DNA of 64,000 nucleotides. Origin: Anaerocolumna sp. MB42-C2. Its GTDB lineage: Bacteria > Bacillota > Clostridia > Lachnospirales > Lachnospiraceae. A model generated the notes under the pieces. It made no database searches. It was not told the origin of the DNA and worked only from the letters and a program-made list of their open reading frames with translations. Shown here in pieces: positions 60,273 to 64,000 of the stretch. Numbering within the stretch: position 1 is the stretch's first letter; every line of letters starts with the position of its first letter. The stretch spans positions 5,171,501-5,235,500 of the forward strand of contig NZ_CP133190.1 of NCBI RefSeq assembly GCF_030913705.1, given 5' to 3'. The position numbers and the translations under genes were made by a program.

Positions 60273-60458
60273 TTAAGGCTTCATTTCATCTTGCATTTGC
60301 TTCTTTTGAGCTTCTATCATTTTTTTGATCATATAACCGTATTGATAGGAAGTCATCTCACTGGTAACATCGTTTTTAATCGGAATGCCGTTTTCATTTG
60401 CAATTTCGTACTTTAATTTCTCAGATTTAGGCCTGAGGGAATTTTTTACGTGCGGGAT
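60273..60458 (-). pseudogene. Alpha/beta-type small acid-soluble spore protein (SASP) fragment without start codon
   Basis: On the minus strand an open frame of 61 codons bounded by stops reads 'SLRPKSEKLKYEIANENGIP' and then 'DVTSEMTSYQYGYMIKKMIE'. The blocks 'LKYEIANENGIP' (compare KxEIAxELGV in SASPs) and 'GYMIKKMIEA' match both conserved helices of alpha/beta-type SASPs, which coat spore DNA. There is no ATG, GTG or TTG before the conserved part and no ribosome site; the frame runs into the 3' end of the membrane AraC gene, overlapping its stop. Probably a SASP gene that lost its 5' end at a deletion junction. The rest of 60171-60272 shows nothing. Confidence 0.55.
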
Positions 60459-62743
60459 TTATTTTTGTATTGACCGGGAGTAATTCCTTCTGTTTTCTGG
60501 AAAGCACGGCGGAAAGTCCGGACATTTGTATAACCCACCATTAAGGCCAGGTCTTCCAGATTGATATCCTGTGCTTCCAGAATTATTTTTGCTTTCTGGA
60601 TTCTCACTGTGTTAATGTAATCCAATAAACCCTCTTCGTTTTCCTCTCTAAATAGTCTGGACATATATTTTGGATTAAGATTTACGGATTCCGCAATGGA
60701 AGCGATACTTAAATTATAGTCCAAATAGTTCGCATTTACGTGATTTTTGATGCTGTTTGATAAACTCTGAATTCTTTCATCATACTTCTCCTGCGGTATT
60801 CCGCAGATTGCCTTAATTATATTTAAGAAAGCTTTTTTTAGTGACTGGGTATTGGTACAAAGGGTGATATTATCCAACAGGATACATAAATTTTTCCTGC
60901 TGATATTAGCTGCAGGAGTATGTAAGGGTGCTTGTATGATGGCATCAACTAAGTGGTAAATGTAATATTTATGGATGGAGAAGTCAGTATCTGCTTCTTT
61001 CATAAACTCATCAAATATCATATCCGTCAGCTGGGAAGCTTTGCGGTAATTTCCTAAAAATATGGTATCGCAGAGAAGTTTTTCATAATTCACCTTAATT
61101 CTGTCCATATGATGAAACGGCTCTGTTATATCTTTAACCAGCACGATTCCATCTTCATGAATCACAGAATTATACTCGTGGGCATTTAAAATGTCCTCAT
61201 AACAGGAATTGATATACTTAAAATCATTGCAGATTTCTCCAATGGTAATATAAAAGGATAAGTCCAGTTTTTCCTTTAAAAAAGAATACATTTGCTTTAA
61301 TTTATCAGGGCAAAAACTTTCCCAGTGACGGGAATACTCTCCATCCAGAACAAACAAAAATAGAACTAATTCCCCATCTGTTAACTGATAATACGGATAT
61401 TTGTTTTCTGTCAATTCTATAAAGATATTATTCAGGACAAAAAGGATGAAATTATTGTAAACCATAACATCATTATCAAAGTATTGTATATCCTCATTTG
61501 TATAACTGCGGTAAAAAGAAACAATAGCAAATTGCTTATCTTCAAAATCCAATTGTAAATATTCCATGGAGTCTTCATCGGTTAAATGGCTATTCATGTC
61601 TTTTAGTCTGGTTAGCAGATAGATTTCCCTTGACCGTTCCAATTGCCTGGATAGGCTGTTTTTCATGAACGAGTTTTCTTTATATAAATCTATATAAGCG
61701 TCGCGGATCAGTTCAAACTCATTTTTAGAATCAGTTTTTTCCTGGAAGGAGATTAAGTCAACAACATTTCTTACAGGTTTATAGTTTCGTTTTAGAAGAC
61801 AATAAATTGAAATTCCACCCAGAAACAGGGCAATGATAATGCTGCTTAAACTTATAACACGGATATAGTCAGCTTTCATCCAAAAGTCTCGGGTGGGTGT
61901 AAGAACAGCATAATACCAGTTTACTTTATTGGATTTCACATAAGAAAGAATGAATTCTTTCTTGCCGTTACGTATGGTTTTTATTCCTTTGTTGCCGGTT
62001 AAGGTAAGGGATTCCGGCAGAAGAATATTCTCTGGCTTTATTGGCGTACCATTATCATCTAAAATCAAAAATTCCCCGGTCGATACATCAGAAATCTCCT
62101 TCATTTTACTATAGGGTATGGATACAAACACATTGGCTACAACATTGGAGTGAGCCAAAAGAGGAACTGATCTGGCAAATACGATGGAATCTTTCCCGAA
62201 ATTTCGATAGCTCATATAAGGAGAAAAAAAGTAAGTACTCCGATATGGAGTGCTAAGCTTCTCAATCCATTCCTTTTGAGGGATTGGAACCCCTTTTAGT
62301 GCCAGATTGTCATAGATATAGGATATACGATTGGCAGTCGCGGAATGAATCAGGTAGCTCTTATCCGGCATATAAACTGTTACATCAATATTCGGATTGG
62401 CCTGATAATGCACGGATAAGCGGTCAACACAAAATCGCAGCTCATAATTGAATGCTACTTTTTGAGTGTTCTGTAATTGGAACAGTTTTTCGAAATGATC
62501 GTTAAAGATGATAGAAGTACTGGAACTGTCCAATGTATTTAATATTCTATCGATGTTGTATTGAATATTATTCAGTAACTTTTCGTTAGAACGGTTGATT
62601 TGATCCACAACAGCGGAATTTGTGTAGATATATTGAAACAACGAAGTAAAAAGGGGAATTAATAAAATCAAAATATAAGAGATAAGCCATGTAGTGGTAA
62701 CGCTTGTGCTGACTTTATACTTTTTTTTGCAATTTTTAAACAT
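60446..62743 (-). CDS. Membrane-anchored AraC-family regulator with extracellular sensor
   Basis: 765 residues from ATG 62743; GGAGGT lies between it and an upstream in-frame ATG (62761). An N-terminal membrane helix ('WLISYILILLIPLFTSLFQY', about 18-42), an extracellular dCache-like domain (about 45-290; 'VTVYMPDKSYLIHSATANRI', 'RSVPLLAHSNVVANVFVSIP'), a second membrane helix (about 298-320), a long cytoplasmic region and C-terminal AraC HTHs (about 665-762; 'LSIASIAESVNLNPKYMSRL', 'LEDLALMVGYTNVRTFRRAF', 'GITPGQYKNK'). One protein thus senses outside and binds DNA inside. It is divergent from the sugar-binding lipoprotein gene at 63055 and most likely controls it. Confidence 0.9.
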   Translation of the reverse strand: MFKNCKKKYKVSTSVTTTWLISYILILLIPLFTSLFQYIYTNSAVVDQINRSNEKLLNNIQYNIDRILNTLDSSSTSIIFNDHFEKLFQLQNTQKVAFNYELRFCVDRLSVHYQANPNIDVTVYMPDKSYLIHSATANRISYIYDNLALKGVPIPQKEWIEKLSTPYRSTYFFSPYMSYRNFGKDSIVFARSVPLLAHSNVVANVFVSIPYSKMKEISDVSTGEFLILDDNGTPIKPENILLPESLTLTGNKGIKTIRNGKKEFILSYVKSNKVNWYYAVLTPTRDFWMKADYIRVISLSSIIIALFLGGISIYCLLKRNYKPVRNVVDLISFQEKTDSKNEFELIRDAYIDLYKENSFMKNSLSRQLERSREIYLLTRLKDMNSHLTDEDSMEYLQLDFEDKQFAIVSFYRSYTNEDIQYFDNDVMVYNNFILFVLNNIFIELTENKYPYYQLTDGELVLFLFVLDGEYSRHWESFCPDKLKQMYSFLKEKLDLSFYITIGEICNDFKYINSCYEDILNAHEYNSVIHEDGIVLVKDITEPFHHMDRIKVNYEKLLCDTIFLGNYRKASQLTDMIFDEFMKEADTDFSIHKYYIYHLVDAIIQAPLHTPAANISRKNLCILLDNITLCTNTQSLKKAFLNIIKAICGIPQEKYDERIQSLSNSIKNHVNANYLDYNLSIASIAESVNLNPKYMSRLFREENEEGLLDYINTVRIQKAKIILEAQDINLEDLALMVGYTNVRTFRRAFQKTEGITPGQYKNKSRT

Positions 62744-62838
62744 GGCATACCTCCAAAACATGGTTACAATAATATGTGCGGTAAAATATCAGATGTTTTA
62801 ATAATACCATATTTTATAAAAAATATCAGTGATTTTTA

Positions 62839-62902
62839 GGACAATAGTACAAAAACTACAGGACAAAAAAGCAAAAATTATAAAAAAGTACCTGTTTTGT
62901 CC
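62839..62902. promoter_or_regulatory. Repeated GGACAA motifs in the divergent promoter region
   Basis: GGACAAAA (62861-62868) is repeated inverted as TTTTGTCC (62895-62902), and a further GGACAA occurs at about 62839. They lie between the membrane AraC regulator and the binding-protein gene and are candidate binding sites. No strong promoter boxes are evident. Confidence 0.35.
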
Positions 62903-63054
62903 GTCAATGTGCCATTTATGTACTGTGCAATGAAAAAAGAATCTGATACTGTAATAACAGACTTTTGCAGAAAAGTATCCGGATATTGTTTTACATGAGT
63001 CTCCATATTGACCTTCATCAGATGGAAAAAATATTAGTAGAGAGGTATTTTAAA

Positions 63055-64000
63055 TGAAAAAAAAAAGAAACTGGAACAGATTAATGGCACTCTTCTTAAC
63101 ACTGACCATGATAGTTCTTTCCTTGGCAGCCTGTAGGGGGAAAGAACAGGCGGCAGAAACAAACAGTAATTCCAGAAAAAGTTCCAAGACGGAAAACAAC
63201 ACAGGGAAGAACGAAGATAAGAGCAGGGCAATCACCTATCCGCTTAAGACAGAGGAGACATTAAGTATTGCTATTTACTATGAGAGTCCGTGGGCAGCAA
63301 CTTATGATAATTTTGCGGATACACCATATGCCAAGGCACTCCAGGAACGAACAGGAGTAAGGATTGAATATCAAACCATGGCAGATGACAGTGCTATGAA
63401 TCTGCTCTTCGCATCCGGTGAATTACCCGATATCATACAATTTAATGCCAGTTCCTATTCCGGTGGTTCACAAAAGGCAATACAGGACGGAATTATCTAC
63501 CCGCTTAATGATATAATTGAAGCAAATGCACCGGATATGTTAGCTGTACTTAAGAGCGATGATGATTATTTAAAAAGCAGTATGACAGCGAATGGAGATT
63601 ATATTGGGTTTCCCTTTATCCGAGGGGACAAAATTCTGCGCACCTCCATCGGTCTGATTATTCGTGATGACTGGTGCAGGGAATTGGGAATTAAAACCCC
63701 TGAAACAGTTGATGACTTCTATGAGATGCTAAAGCTATTCAAGGAAAAGAAAGGAGCAAGCGTTCCCTTATCCACGACCATGGATCGATTTAATCAGTTA
63801 GTGAATTTAGGGTTGATTACTTCCGGTTTTGGTCTGCCAAAGGCAGGAGCTTATCAGAAAGATGGTAAAGTTTATTTTGGTTTCGCGCAACCGGAATATA
63901 AGCAGGTTCTGGAATATCTAAATAAACTTTATACAGAAGGCCTGTTAGACCAGAATTTTTCAACCCTGGACGCTGATACAGCAAATGCTAACATTATGAA
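63055..64000 (+). CDS. Sugar ABC transporter substrate-binding lipoprotein, third importer (partial, runs off the window)
   Basis: 315 residues are visible; the gene is cut by the window end. A lipoprotein signal ('LFLTLTMIVLSLAACRGK', Cys about 27), then a Ser/Asn/Lys-rich linker to about 60. The body is of the long LplA-like group: 'LLFASGELPDIIQFNASSYS', 'IGLIIRDDWCRELGIKTPET', 'VDDFYEMLKLFKEKKG'. GAGAGG precedes ATG 63055. It is divergent from the membrane AraC regulator, the usual arrangement for such importers; permease genes would be expected beyond 64000. Confidence 0.9.

Noticed and set aside
1..64000. CRISPR arrays, tRNA or rRNA genes, prophage, toxin-antitoxin or biosynthetic gene cluster
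   Set aside because: No regularly spaced direct repeats, no cloverleaf or rRNA-like sequence and no characteristic proteins were found on either strand by eye.

Overview
The window reads as chromosome of a low-GC, spore-forming, saccharolytic member of the Firmicutes, most likely a Lachnospiraceae-type clostridium (Lachnoclostridium/Anaerocolumna-like). The basis is gene style: AGGAGG ribosome sites with some TTG starts, a LysM-GH18 spore-cortex-type protein, an alpha/beta SASP-like fragment, YesM/YesN two-component pairs, AraC regulators and LplABC-type sugar importers without their own ATPase. The genus is inference. No rRNA, tRNA, CRISPR array, phage or transposase gene was seen.

Layout. 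1-4.8 kb: a PRD/PTS-domain regulator followed by ptsH (HPr) and ptsI (enzyme I). 4.8-6.7 kb: a MarR regulator and MATE exporter under a promoter wrapped in a perfect 16-bp inverted repeat. 6.9-9.4 kb: small genes (unknown protein, alkyltransferase-like protein, DUF2200, GNAT). 9.5-18.1 kb: a cyclic beta-1,2-glucan synthase divided into two consecutive genes, a GT/GH189-type part and a GH94 part. 18.2-25.9 kb: TetR, a membrane HExxH protein, a C45/phospholipase-B-like Ntn hydrolase, a LysM-GH18 protein without the usual catalytic acids, a Gfo/Idh/MocA oxidoreductase, a VOC protein and a Fur regulator. 26-36.8 kb: two duplicated AraC regulators, a sugar ABC importer, GH78 alpha-L-rhamnosidase and a GH2 enzyme. 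36.9-48.2 kb: a YesN/YesM pair divergent from a second importer, a six-hairpin glycosidase-like protein, a DUF4965 gene remnant and a GH13 isomaltase-type glucosidase. 48.5-51.1 kb: AraC, LysR and a stand-alone E2-type acyltransferase domain. 51.5-55.1 kb: a PadR / DUF1700-DUF4097 / DUF4349 envelope module. 55.2-60.2 kb: Ku, a three-domain LigD, a PC4-like ssDNA-binding protein and a double GNAT. 60.3-64 kb: a SASP-like fragment, a membrane-anchored AraC regulator and a third sugar-binding lipoprotein cut by the window end.

How it fits together: most of the middle and the right end are carbohydrate-utilisation loci, each with a sensor or regulator, a binding lipoprotein, two permeases and intracellular glycosidases (no secretion signals). 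None carries an ATPase, so a shared ATPase elsewhere is expected. Ku and LigD form a self-sufficient NHEJ pair, common in spore formers.

The least conventional features are a small non-coding repeat family (154-bp copy with 14-bp terminal inverted repeats and an 8-bp target duplication, related copies near 53.7 and 58.5 kb, and solo hairpins), the split glucan synthase, two very clean operator palindromes, and several recognisable gene relics. No wholly new multi-gene system was proven; the repeat family and the split synthase are the best leads.
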